From JAJEAD01 sp965221555 (lineage in GTDB: Bacteria > Pseudomonadota > Gammaproteobacteria > HK1), in contig OZ244895.1 in assembly GCA_965221555.1 (NCBI GenBank), positions 2,356,001 to 2,420,000 of the forward strand: a stretch of 64,000 nt of DNA, in the 5' to 3' direction. The notes under the pieces are model-generated. The model was given only the letters and a program-made list of their open reading frames with translations. It did not search any database and was not told the origin of the DNA. Shown piece by piece: positions 44,781-53,393 of the stretch (positions are counted from its first letter, which is position 1; each line of letters opens with the position of its first letter). The translations under genes were made by a program, and so were the position numbers.

Positions 44781-46571
44781 CTAGTAGACCCGGCGGGTCG
44801 GCGGGATCACGCTTGCTTCGTTGGTGAGCGTGTACATGTGTACCGGCCGATAGTCGATGCGAGGCCCGCTTCGGGTGTCGTCCAACCATACCAGGGTGTG
44901 CTTGAGCCAGTTCTCGTCGTCTCTCTCGCTGAAGTCCTCCCGGGCGTGGGCGCCGCGGCTCTCGGTGCGGTTCCGCGCGGAGTACATCGTTACCACCGCC
45001 TGGCGCAGCAGGTTGTCGAGCTCGAGGGTTTCGACGAGATCGGAGTTCCACACCAGGCTGCGATCGGAGACCCGGACCCGCTCGAGCGAACTCCAGATCT
45101 CGTCGATGAGGTGGCAGCCTTCATCCAGCGTCTCCGCGGTACGGAATACCGCCGCGTGGCTTTGCATGACGCGCTGCATCCGCAGCCGGATCGCGGCGGT
45201 GGGCTCGCTGCCGTCGGCGTGACGCAGGCGGTCGAAGCGATCGAGGGCGTGCTCGGTTGCGGATGCGGGCAGCGGAGGATGCGCCGACCCCGGCTCCACC
45301 ACCTCGGCGCAGCGCTTGGCCGCCGCCCTCCCGAAGACCACGATGTCGAGCAGCGAGTTCGAACCGAGCCGGTTCGCTCCGTGCACGGACACGCACGCCG
45401 CCTCGCCGATGGTCATCAGGCCGGGCACGACCCGATCCGGGTCACCGTCGGCAAGCGTCACCACCTCGCCATGGTAGTTGGTCGGTACGCCTCCCATGTT
45501 GTAGTGCACGGTCGGCAGCACCGGGATCGCTTCTCTGGTGACGTCCACGCCGGCGAAGATCCGCGCCGTTTCCGTGATGCCGGGGAGGCGCTCGTTGACC
45601 ACCTCGGGTCCGAGATGTTCGAGGTGGAGGTGGATGTGGTCGCCCTCGGCGCCGACCCCACGGCCCTCTCGAATCTCCGCCGTCATCGCACGGCTCACCA
45701 CGTCGCGCGACGCCAGATCCTTGGCGCTCGGCGCGTAGCGCTCCATGAAGCGCTCGCCGTCGGCGTTGGTCAGATAACCGCCTTCCCCCCGCGCGCCCTC
45801 GGTAATCAGGCACCCGGCGCCGTAGATGCCGGTGGGGTGAAACTGCACGAATTCCATGTCCTGCAAGGGATAGCCCCCGCGCAGCACCATCGCACTGCCG
45901 TCGCCCGTGCAGGTATGCGCTGAAGTGCAGGAGAAGTACGTGCGGCCGTATCCCCCGGTCGCGAGCACCGTCATGTGCGCACGGAAGCGGTGCAGGGTGC
46001 CGTCCTCCAGGCTCCAGGCGAGTACTCCCCGACAGGCTCCGTCGTCGTCGAAGATCAGATCGATGGCGAAGTACTCCAGGAAGAACTCCGCGTCGTGCTT
46101 GAGGCTTTGCTGGTAGAGCGTGTGCAGAATGGCATGGCCGGTGCGATCGGCGGCGGCGCAGGTGCGCTGGGCGATGCCCTCGCCGAAGCGAGTGGTCATG
46201 CCGCCGAAGGGACGCTGGTAGATCTTGCCGTCCTCGGTGCGGGAAAAGGGCACTCCGTAGTGCTCAAGCTCCACCACCGCGGGGATCGCTTCGCGGCACA
46301 TGTACTCGATGGCGTCCTGGTCCCCGAGCCAGTCCGAGCCCTTGACGGTGTCGTACATGTGCCAGATCCAGTGGTCCTCGCCCATGTTGCCAAGCGCGGC
46401 GCTCATTCCTCCCTGGGCCGCGACGGTATGGCTGCGGGTGGGAAAGAGCTTGGAGATGCAGGCGGTGCTCAGTCCCTGCGACGCGATGCCGAAGGCCGCC
46501 CGCAGTCCCGCGCCGCCGGCCCCTACCACCAACGCATCGTAGTGGTGCTCGACGAGGTCGTAGGCGGCCAT
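44781..46571 (-). CDS. sdhA: succinate dehydrogenase flavoprotein subunit
   Basis: SdhA oxidises succinate to fumarate with covalent FAD. The 596-residue protein begins MAAYDLVEHHYDALVVGAGG, with the dinucleotide fold, the flavinylated histidine in SHTVAAQGGMSAALG, the active-site segments FVQFHPTGIYGAG and TEGARGEGGYL, and HGANRLGSNSLLDIVVFGR. The ATG shares one base with the sdhD stop. A downstream SdhE gene fits the need for flavinylation. Confidence 0.97.
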   Translation of the reverse strand: MAAYDLVEHHYDALVVGAGGAGLRAAFGIASQGLSTACISKLFPTRSHTVAAQGGMSAALGNMGEDHWIWHMYDTVKGSDWLGDQDAIEYMCREAIPAVVELEHYGVPFSRTEDGKIYQRPFGGMTTRFGEGIAQRTCAAADRTGHAILHTLYQQSLKHDAEFFLEYFAIDLIFDDDGACRGVLAWSLEDGTLHRFRAHMTVLATGGYGRTYFSCTSAHTCTGDGSAMVLRGGYPLQDMEFVQFHPTGIYGAGCLITEGARGEGGYLTNADGERFMERYAPSAKDLASRDVVSRAMTAEIREGRGVGAEGDHIHLHLEHLGPEVVNERLPGITETARIFAGVDVTREAIPVLPTVHYNMGGVPTNYHGEVVTLADGDPDRVVPGLMTIGEAACVSVHGANRLGSNSLLDIVVFGRAAAKRCAEVVEPGSAHPPLPASATEHALDRFDRLRHADGSEPTAAIRLRMQRVMQSHAAVFRTAETLDEGCHLIDEIWSSLERVRVSDRSLVWNSDLVETLELDNLLRQAVVTMYSARNRTESRGAHAREDFSERDDENWLKHTLVWLDDTRSGPRIDYRPVHMYTLTNEASVIPPTRRVY

Positions 46572-46951
46572 CAGCTCCCCAGGGCGATGCGCAGCAGCGA
46601 GAGGATCGCCGCCGCGGAAAGAAGAATGGAGAGCAGTTTGAGCAGCACGAGACTGGAGACCTTGAGCCACCGGGCATGGACGTAGTCTTCGATGACGGTC
46701 TGAAGCCCCAGCTGGGCATGGTAGACGAGGCTCACGACGAACAACCCGAAAAGCAGCGTCGCGACCGGTTGAGCGACCCATGCGCGTACCGCTTCGTAGG
46801 GCGAGCCGTTAAGCGTCAGCATGGCGTACACGAACCAGATGCAAAGCGGAATCAGCGCTATCGCGCTGACGCGCTGGGCCCGGAAATGCGCGGTGCCCTG
46901 CCTCGCCGAACCGACTCCCCTCGCCCGGGCCAGGGGAGTGCGCAGGCTCAC
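46571..46951 (-). CDS. sdhD: succinate dehydrogenase membrane anchor subunit SdhD
   Basis: SdhD is the small three-helix anchor that contributes to the heme b and quinone site. The 126-residue product starts at a GTG overlapping the sdhC stop (GTGA). The second helix carries the histidine region SLVYHAQLGLQTVIEDYVH, which matches the family. The basic N-terminus (ARARGVGSARQGTAHFRAQR) is typical. Confidence 0.92.
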   Translation of the reverse strand: MSLRTPLARARGVGSARQGTAHFRAQRVSAIALIPLCIWFVYAMLTLNGSPYEAVRAWVAQPVATLLFGLFVVSLVYHAQLGLQTVIEDYVHARWLKVSSLVLLKLLSILLSAAAILSLLRIALGS

Positions 46952-47343
46952 GGCCCCCCTCCGGTTGCAAGCGCGGCGACCCACGTGGCGGCGGTCAGAA
47001 GGAGAGAGACCGCAACGACCGCCTTGCCGCTTCGGTACGCGGTCTCGAGCTCGAAGCCGAGGCCCGCGTCCCAGAACAGGTGCCGGATCCCGTTGCACAG
47101 GTGATAGAACAGGGAGAACGAGAACCCGATCAGAACCACCTGTCCGTACCAGGCCGCCATGAGATCGCGGAACTGGTCGAAGGCGCCCTCGCCCGCGGCA
47201 AGCGCATTCAGCCAGTAGACGATCAGCAGAGCGCCGACCGCAAGCAAGATACCGGTACCCCGGTGGGTAATGGAGAGCACCGAGGTGAGTTGCGGCCGGT
47301 AGATCTGCAGGTGGGGTGAGATAGGCCGCGTCGTTTGCTTCAT
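46948..47343 (-). CDS. sdhC: succinate dehydrogenase cytochrome b556 subunit
   Basis: SdhC is the heme b anchor subunit. The 131 residues begin with RPISPHLQIYRPQLTSVLSI and SITHRGTG, both diagnostic, and have three helices with the heme-ligand histidine in YHLCNGIRHLFWD. It is the first gene of the sdhCDAB-sdhE series. The 266-base divergent gap to ygfX (47344-47609) must hold both promoters, but no strong boxes stand out. Confidence 0.94.
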   Translation of the reverse strand: MKQTTRPISPHLQIYRPQLTSVLSITHRGTGILLAVGALLIVYWLNALAAGEGAFDQFRDLMAAWYGQVVLIGFSFSLFYHLCNGIRHLFWDAGLGFELETAYRSGKAVVAVSLLLTAATWVAALATGGGP

Positions 47344-47609
47344 TCCGCCCGCGAAATTACTGGGATCGCCCGGCGGACGCAAGGGCGGGAAATCGACGCT
47401 GCGGTCGGCGCATGGCGCGGAACTCGCGGGCTCGCGGTCGCCATGCCATCGGGATGACGGGAACCTCCGGGGCATTGCGAGGTCTCGCGCCGACCGGTAC
47501 CCAGGACGAGGTTCCGAAAGCCGGTGCCGGGTCGGGCTCGGTGACATCCACCACCGGCCGGCCTCGGGGCGGGATTCATCTTTCGCATGCTGAAACTCAA
47601 GGGGCCGGG

Positions 47610-48119
47610 ATGCCCGAATCACCAGGCAGCGGGCTACGGGTCGGCTTGCGCCCGACCTTCGCGGTCGCGGCGGCGCTGGTCGCCGCCCACGCGGGGGGCG
47701 TGCTCGGAGCCTTCGCCCTGCCGCTTTCTCCGTGGAGCACATCCATCGTCGCGGCGGCGCTGCTGGCGAGCGCCTGGCGAAATCTGATGCGCCATGCGTT
47801 TCGCCGCGGACCCGGTGCGGTCGTCGCCATCTCCCATTCGCAATCCGAAGGATGGTGGGTGACCACCGCGGCGGGGGCGCGGATCGGACCATGTACCCTT
47901 CGCAGCGCCTTTGTCCATCCCCGGCTCACGATTCTCTCCTTCATGTCTCCACGAGGCGCAATCGACGTTCTGGCGCCGGAGCGGGCGAGCGACCCGGACG
48001 AGGCGAGAAGACTGCGGATCCTGCTGCGGCGCCTCTCCTCCCGCGTTGCGGAGCATTCCGACGCAGGGGTCCTCGCACGTGTGGCTTCATCCATTCGGCA
48101 GCGCGCGCGGCGCAGGTGA
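47610..48119 (+). CDS. YgfX/CptA-like membrane protein
   Basis: The 169-residue protein has two close membrane helices (about residues 14-55), then a cytoplasmic domain with GWWVTTAAGARIGPC, the family-typical SAFVHPRLTILSF and DEARRLRILLRRLSSR. This pattern matches YgfX (CptA, DUF1434-type), which is next to sdhE in E. coli and was described as a membrane toxin or cell-shape factor with SdhE/CptB. Here it is divergent from the sdh operon and about 3.7 kb from sdhE. The ATG at 47610 follows a G-rich site; the frame is open further upstream. Confidence 0.7.
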   Translation: MPESPGSGLRVGLRPTFAVAAALVAAHAGGVLGAFALPLSPWSTSIVAAALLASAWRNLMRHAFRRGPGAVVAISHSQSEGWWVTTAAGARIGPCTLRSAFVHPRLTILSFMSPRGAIDVLAPERASDPDEARRLRILLRRLSSRVAEHSDAGVLARVASSIRQRARRR

Positions 48120-48202
48120 GCACCGCTCGCGGCGGGAGGGCTGCGCGTCAGGCTGCCGGGGGGCCGAGCGCCCCAATGCGGCACTGTCGGGCCGACGCCG
48201 CG

Positions 48203-51200
48203 TCAGAAGTGCAGGCGCAGGTCGAGGCCGATGCGGGTGTCGGGTTCCCCGCCTGTACGGTGGCCGACGGTCAGGGCGGCGTCGACGCCGTTGCGGGCTA
48301 TGCCGATGCCCGTGCGGTAGTACTGCCTGCGCGCCTCGCCGCCGAACTCCATGTCGGCGAACGGCGTCAGCAGCCCTCCGGTCGCCGCGAAGCCGTAGCT
48401 GGCGCGCGCGGTCAGCGACAGGCGTTGCGGCTCAACGTTGCGCTCGTCGTCGAAGCGCCCTGCGCGCGCGAGCACGCTGTCGTGCCGCGGCCCCCACGTC
48501 GGAGCGAGCGCCAGCGACAGCCCACGACCGTCGGCGCCCGGCGCCAGCCGCGCTTCCAAGCTCGCGCCCCATTCCCGCGTGCCGCCTTCGGAGTGCAGCA
48601 CCAGCCAGTGGCCGGACGCATCGAGGCCGAAGCGCGAGCCGGACGCCGACAGACGCACGCCGCCCGAGACCTCCGCGCCGGTTCCCTTCACCCCGTCGCC
48701 GCCATCCTGGCGCAACGCCAGCGCGCCGCGCGGCGCAAGCTTCCACTTCGAACCGGACGAAAGCGCGAAGCCGTCATGTTCGCCCTCCACGCCGGCACGC
48801 AGGCGCCAGCTCTTCGCGTTCAGGCCGCCGAGCGAGGAGGTCGAAGACGAAGCGGCCGTTTCCATCCGCGCAAGGCTTGCACCGCCCATCGCGGACAGCG
48901 TGAAACCGGAGCGCCGCGCTACCGGCATACGGCCGCTCACCGAACCTGCCAGAAGCGACAGATCCTCCTTCTCCACCGTGCCGTCGGAAGCGCCGTCGGA
49001 CGCGCGATGCGCAGCCTCGCCGGTGCCTGCGCCCAAGACCAGGCGCACGGCGCCGCCGTTGTTCGTCCTCATCTGGAGATAGGGCCACAGCGTTGTCAGC
49101 GAGGTCTCGAGACGACCCTCGAACTCGCCCCGCTGGTAGTCCGCCTCGCTCTCGCCCCGAGAGACTGCCACCCCGGCCATCAGGCGCTCGTCCAGCCGCC
49201 CATCGACACCCAGCCAGCCGGTCTGTTGCTTGCCGTCCCAGTCGCCGCCGCCGCGGCGGCCGTCGAAGGAGCGCCAGTCGCCCCGGCCCCAGACCGTCCA
49301 GCCGGGGCCGCCCGCGCTCGCACTCTCGCCCGCAAGCGACAGGGTGAACGCGCTGCCCCGAAGCAGGGCGTCGCCATCGGACCCGTATGACGCATCGACA
49401 TCCCGACGCGGCATGCCGATTTCGTCGCGCGCGCCGCTACCGGCTGTTCCGGGTTCTGACACAGTGCCCGTCCGAGGGTTGAACGCGATCTCTGGCGCAC
49501 CCTGGACGCTGCCGACCCGCCAGCCGGCCACCGTCGAGGCCGGCGTCCCCGGAGCCGAGTCGAAGCGCCGCCCGATCATGTCCGTCGCACCGTCGACCGT
49601 GGCCTGCGCTATTGCCGCCAGCACGTGCTCCAGCAACTGCCTTGGCGCTGTCGCCGATGGCCCGGGCTCCGGGGGCGTCCCGGTGTCGTTGTCGGTCACC
49701 ATCGCGGCGACCGAACTGGCTACGCGGTCGTAGCCGCCGCCGCTCGCGGCGAGGTTCACCGTCACGTTCTCGTCGTCGCCGTCGTCGTCCGCGAACGATT
49801 CCAGGGTCACCGTCTGGCCGGTGGCGTAGTTGCTGGTCGTGAAGGTCAGGCTTGCCCCTTCCTTGACCGATACCGCCGTGTCGGTGCTCGTCACCGCCAC
49901 CGTCACGTCGCCGCTCGGCGCGGTCGCCAGCGTCACCGTGAAGGTGGCGGTGTCGCCCTCGTTCATGGACACCTGGCTGGGCGACACGGTCAGGGCCTTG
50001 ATGTTGCCATCGGTCACCTTCGCCATGATTGCTTTGGCCACGCGGTCGTAGCCGCCGCCGCTCCCGGCGAGGTTCACCTTCACGCTCTCGTCGTCGCCGT
50101 CGTCGTCCGCGACCGACTCCAGAGTCACCGTCTGGGCGGTGTCGTAGTTGCTGGACGTGAAGGTCAGGCTCGCCCCGGATTGGACAGATACGGTCGCCGC
50201 GTCGGCGCTCGTCACCGCCACCGTCACATTGCCGCTCGGCGCGGTCGCCAGCGCCACCGTGAAGGTGGCGGTGCTGCCCTCTTTCATGGACACCTGGTTG
50301 GGCGATACGATGAGGGCCTTGCGATCGGTGTCGGCCACCCTCGCACTGACTATTCTGGACACGCGGTCGTAGCCGCCGCCGCTCCCGGCGAGGTTCACCT
50401 TCACGCTTTCGTCGTCGCCGTCGTCGTCCGCGAACGACTCCAGGGTTACCGTCTGGGCGGTGTCGTAGTTGCTGGTCGTGAAGGTCAGGCTCGCCCCTTC
50501 CTTGACCGATACCGCCGTGTCGGTGCTCGTCACCGCCACCGTCACGTCGCCGCTCGGCGCGGTCGCCAGCGCCACCGTGAAGGTGGCGGTGCTGCCCTCG
50601 TTCATGGACACCTGGTTGGGCGACACGATGAGGGCCTTGCGATTGATGTCGGCCACCCTCGCACTGACTGTTCTGGACACGCGGTCGTAGCCGCCGCCGC
50701 TCGCGGCGAGGTTCACCTTCACGCTCTCGTCGTCGCCGTCGTCGTCCGCGATCGATTCCAGGGTCACCGTTTGGGCGGCGTCGTAGTTGCTGGTCGTGAA
50801 GGTCAGGCTCGCCCCTTCCTTGACCGATACCGCCGCGTCGGTGCTGGTCACCAACACTGTCACGTCGCTGCTCGGCGCGGTCGCCAGCTTCACCGTGAAG
50901 GTGGCGGTGGCGCCCTCTATTATGGTCACGTTGTTGGGCGACATGATGAGATCTTTCACGCTCCTGTCGTTCACTACAGCGGTGAACGATTCGGTCACGC
51001 TGTCGTAGCCGCCGCCGCTCGCGGCGAGGTTCACCTTCACGTTCTCGTTGTCGCCGTCGGCGTCCTCGAGCGACTCCAGGGTCACCTTCTGACCGGTGTC
51101 GTAGTTGTCCGTCGTGAAGGTCAGGCTCGCCCCTTCCCTGACCGACACCGCCGTGTCGGTGCTCGTCACCGCCACCGTCACATTGCCGCTCGGCTTGGTC

Positions 51201-52678
51201 GCCAGCGTGACCGTGAAGGTGTAGGTGGAGCCCTCTCTTATGGGCTCCTGGTAGGACGACAGGATGATCCATTTGACGTCGGTGTCCTTCACTCTGGCGT
51301 TGACAGAGCTGGACAGGCTGTCGTATCCGCCGCCGCTCGCGATGAGGTTCACCGTCACGTTCTCGTCGTCACCGTCGTCGTCCTCGAACGATTCCAGGGT
51401 CACCGTCTGGGCGGTGGCGTAGTTTTCCGTCGTGAAGGTCAGGCTCGCCCCGGATTGGACCGATACGGTCGCCGCATCGGCGCTTGTCACCGTCACCGTA
51501 ACGTCGCCGCTCGGCGCGGTCGTCAGCGCCACCGTGAAGGTGGCAGTGGGGGCGGTGCCCTCTCGCATGTCCACCTGGGTCTTCGACAGGATGAGGAATC
51601 TGGCGTCGGTGTCCTTCACTCTGGCGTTGACAGAGCTGGACACGTTGTCGTATCCGCCGCCGCTCGCGGCGAGGTTCACCCTCACGCTCTCGTCGTCACC
51701 GTCGTCGTCCTCGAACGATTCCAGGGTCACCGTCTGGGCGGTGGCGTAGTTTTCCGTCGTGAAGGTCAGGCTCGCCCCGGATTGGACCGATACGGTCGCC
51801 GCGTCAGCGCTTGTCACCGACACCGTCACATTGCCGCTCGGCGCGGTGGTCAGCGCCACCGTGAAGGTGGCGGTGGAGGTGACGCCCTCTCGCATGAACA
51901 CCTGGTTCTCCGACAGTTTGAGGAATTTGGCGTCGTTGTCCTTCACTCTGGCGTTGACAGAGCTGGACACGTTGTCGTATCCGCCGCCGCTCGCGGCGAG
52001 GTTCACCTTCACGCTCTCGTCGTCACCGTCGTCGTCCTCGAACGATTCCAGGGTCACCGTCTGGGCGGTGGCGTAGTTTTCCGTCGTGAAGGTCAGGCTC
52101 GCCCCGGATTGGACCGATACGGTCAACGCGTCGGCGCTTGTCACCGACACCGTCACATTGCCGCTCGGCGCGGTCGCCAGCGCCACCGTGAAGGTGGCGG
52201 TGGAGGTGACGCCCTCTCGCATGAACACCTGGTTCTCCGACAGTTTGAGGAATTTGGCGTCGTTGTCCTTCACTCTGGCGTTGACAGAGCGGGACACGCT
52301 GTCGTATCCGCCGCCGCTCGCGGCGAGGTTCACCGTCACGCTCTCGTCGTCACCGTCGTCGTCCTCGAACGACTCCAGGGTCACCGTCTGGGCGGTGGCG
52401 TAGTTGCTCGTCGTGAAGGTCAGGCTCGCTCCGGATTGGACTGATACGGTCGCCGCGTCGGCGCTTGTCACCGCCACCGTCACGTTGCCGCTCGGCGCGG
52501 CCGCCAGCGCCACCGTGAAGGTGGCGGTGGGGGTGACGCCCTCTCGCATGTGCACCTGGGTCTGCGACAGGACCAGATGCTTCACCTGGGCCAGCACCGT
52601 CTGCGACCAGCCGCCAAGACCCGCAAGCAGCAGCCCGGCAAGAAAAAGCCGCGAGGGTCGCGCGCGGGCGTCTCTCAA
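48203..52678 (-). CDS. giant repeat-containing autotransporter (AT1)
   Basis: This surface protein of about 1,491 residues starts with a signal peptide (MRDARARPSRLFLAGLLLAG, cleavage near TVLAQ). Nine tandem repeats of about 106-109 residues follow (about 32-998). Each has a REG/NEG-T-ATFTV strand, an ASLTFTT strand, an acidic DDDGDDE patch and an ASGGGYD turn, resembling Calx-beta-like calcium-binding folds. A linker leads to an autotransporter-type beta-barrel of about 370 residues (GWTVWGRGDWRSF to the terminal LDLRLHF, with the final Phe of outer-membrane proteins). The TTG start at 52678 overlaps the stop of a small upstream ORF (TTGA); a GTG ten codons earlier is the alternative. It is a probable adhesin; its ligand is unknown. 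Confidence 0.88.
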   Translation of the reverse strand: MRDARARPSRLFLAGLLLAGLGGWSQTVLAQVKHLVLSQTQVHMREGVTPTATFTVALAAAPSGNVTVAVTSADAATVSVQSGASLTFTTSNYATAQTVTLESFEDDDGDDESVTVNLAASGGGYDSVSRSVNARVKDNDAKFLKLSENQVFMREGVTSTATFTVALATAPSGNVTVSVTSADALTVSVQSGASLTFTTENYATAQTVTLESFEDDDGDDESVKVNLAASGGGYDNVSSSVNARVKDNDAKFLKLSENQVFMREGVTSTATFTVALTTAPSGNVTVSVTSADAATVSVQSGASLTFTTENYATAQTVTLESFEDDDGDDESVRVNLAASGGGYDNVSSSVNARVKDTDARFLILSKTQVDMREGTAPTATFTVALTTAPSGDVTVTVTSADAATVSVQSGASLTFTTENYATAQTVTLESFEDDDGDDENVTVNLIASGGGYDSLSSSVNARVKDTDVKWIILSSYQEPIREGSTYTFTVTLATKPSGNVTVAVTSTDTAVSVREGASLTFTTDNYDTGQKVTLESLEDADGDNENVKVNLAASGGGYDSVTESFTAVVNDRSVKDLIMSPNNVTIIEGATATFTVKLATAPSSDVTVLVTSTDAAVSVKEGASLTFTTSNYDAAQTVTLESIADDDGDDESVKVNLAASGGGYDRVSRTVSARVADINRKALIVSPNQVSMNEGSTATFTVALATAPSGDVTVAVTSTDTAVSVKEGASLTFTTSNYDTAQTVTLESFADDDGDDESVKVNLAGSGGGYDRVSRIVSARVADTDRKALIVSPNQVSMKEGSTATFTVALATAPSGNVTVAVTSADAATVSVQSGASLTFTSSNYDTAQTVTLESVADDDGDDESVKVNLAGSGGGYDRVAKAIMAKVTDGNIKALTVSPSQVSMNEGDTATFTVTLATAPSGDVTVAVTSTDTAVSVKEGASLTFTTSNYATGQTVTLESFADDDGDDENVTVNLAASGGGYDRVASSVAAMVTDNDTGTPPEPGPSATAPRQLLEHVLAAIAQATVDGATDMIGRRFDSAPGTPASTVAGWRVGSVQGAPEIAFNPRTGTVSEPGTAGSGARDEIGMPRRDVDASYGSDGDALLRGSAFTLSLAGESASAGGPGWTVWGRGDWRSFDGRRGGGDWDGKQQTGWLGVDGRLDERLMAGVAVSRGESEADYQRGEFEGRLETSLTTLWPYLQMRTNNGGAVRLVLGAGTGEAAHRASDGASDGTVEKEDLSLLAGSVSGRMPVARRSGFTLSAMGGASLARMETAASSSTSSLGGLNAKSWRLRAGVEGEHDGFALSSGSKWKLAPRGALALRQDGGDGVKGTGAEVSGGVRLSASGSRFGLDASGHWLVLHSEGGTREWGASLEARLAPGADGRGLSLALAPTWGPRHDSVLARAGRFDDERNVEPQRLSLTARASYGFAATGGLLTPFADMEFGGEARRQYYRTGIGIARNGVDAALTVGHRTGGEPDTRIGLDLRLHF
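49685..52585 (-). repeat. nine tandem in-frame repeats of 318-327 bp inside AT1
   Basis: The coding repeats are about 327 bp in the first four units (50-terminal side 51.3-52.6 kb) and 318-321 bp in the others. Units two and three are nearly identical at the DNA level. The shared register is seen in the recurring GTCGTAG/GTCGTATCC-GCCGCCGCTCGCGG block at each unit. Such arrays change copy number by recombination and are easily collapsed in assembly, so the true unit number may differ. Confidence 0.85.
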
Positions 52679-52920
52679 CGTCTTCGGTCCGGCTGCGCGA
52701 GGTGGCACAAGGGCGCGGGGCGGTGGAAGAGGTGATCCAGCTCGCGCAAGGCGGCGTCGGACCGGAATCGGTACGACCCGACGCCCGCCTCGGCCCGCGC
52801 TCGGGGCAGCGGCGTGTCACGACCACCGCCGGCACCCCGGTCGGCGTCCTGAAGACCGCCCGGCCCGCTGCGCCTCGCCGGGGGCACCTCCTCGTCTTCC
52901 CGCACTTCAGAAGAGACCAT
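52675..52920 (-). CDS. small hypothetical ORF upstream of AT1
   Basis: An 81-residue ORF reads MVSSEVREDEEVPPARR at the start and ends HRPAPLCHLAQPDRRR. Its third codon positions are rich in G and C, as in real genes here. Its TGA overlaps a TTG that gives AT1 a clean signal peptide (TTGA), which suggests translational coupling. It has no recognisable domain, no membrane helix and no clear ribosome-binding site. It could be a leader peptide or a chance ORF. Confidence 0.35.
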   Translation of the reverse strand: MVSSEVREDEEVPPARRSGPGGLQDADRGAGGGRDTPLPRARAEAGVGSYRFRSDAALRELDHLFHRPAPLCHLAQPDRRR

Positions 52921-52930
52921 ACAATTCTGC

Positions 52931-53374
52931 GTGCATAACCCCGTCCTCTATCGGGATCTCGGAGATTACGCCAAGTCAATCGTTGACTGCGAATTTTTTT
53001 CGGCGCCGTTTACTGCCAGTTTGACGGTGACTCCTGAAACACCCGACCGCGAGCGCAGGCGAGCGCTGCTCACCTTGCAATGCGGTGTCGGGCGCGGTAG
53101 CACGCTTCTCATCCAGCATGGTTCCACGCGTTGCCTGGAGTGGGCGTCCGTGTCTTGTGATCACCGAGAGTATCTTGTTGCAGCAGTGAGGATGTGGTTG
53201 CGAGAAATGGTCATGGTCATGGCGCGAAGCTCCCTTCGTCCAAAACTATTCTGTGACCGGGTCATGAGAACGGGCGCAATCGGATTCCCCGCACGTGTCG
53301 CATGGCACGCCGCCGTAATCGCCCTGGAAGAGTGGCGCGTGCTGGTAACAGAGGACAAGGGCTTCCGCGAGTGA
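52931..53374 (+). CDS. possible hypothetical protein upstream of the helicase
   Basis: A GTG-started frame of 147 residues (MHNPVLYRDLGDYAKS to VLVTEDKGFRE) fills the gap before the helicase gene. Its third-position G+C is visibly lower than in neighbouring genes, and it matches no family I recognise. It could be a recently acquired or decaying gene, or not coding at all. The helicase ATG follows 20 bases later. Confidence 0.25.
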   Translation: MHNPVLYRDLGDYAKSIVDCEFFSAPFTASLTVTPETPDRERRRALLTLQCGVGRGSTLLIQHGSTRCLEWASVSCDHREYLVAAVRMWLREMVMVMARSSLRPKLFCDRVMRTGAIGFPARVAWHAAVIALEEWRVLVTEDKGFRE

Positions 53375-53393
53375 TCGGAGAGCATAGAGGTCG

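Noticed and set aside
49625..52444. Plus-strand frame of 939 codons opposite AT1, with a periodic product
   Set aside because: The periodicity is inherited from the AT1 repeats. The minus-strand product has the signal peptide, folded repeats and terminal Phe barrel.
49685..52585. CRISPR-like or satellite array
   Set aside because: The period is about 320 bp, units are in-frame coding sequence and there are no short repeats with unique spacers.
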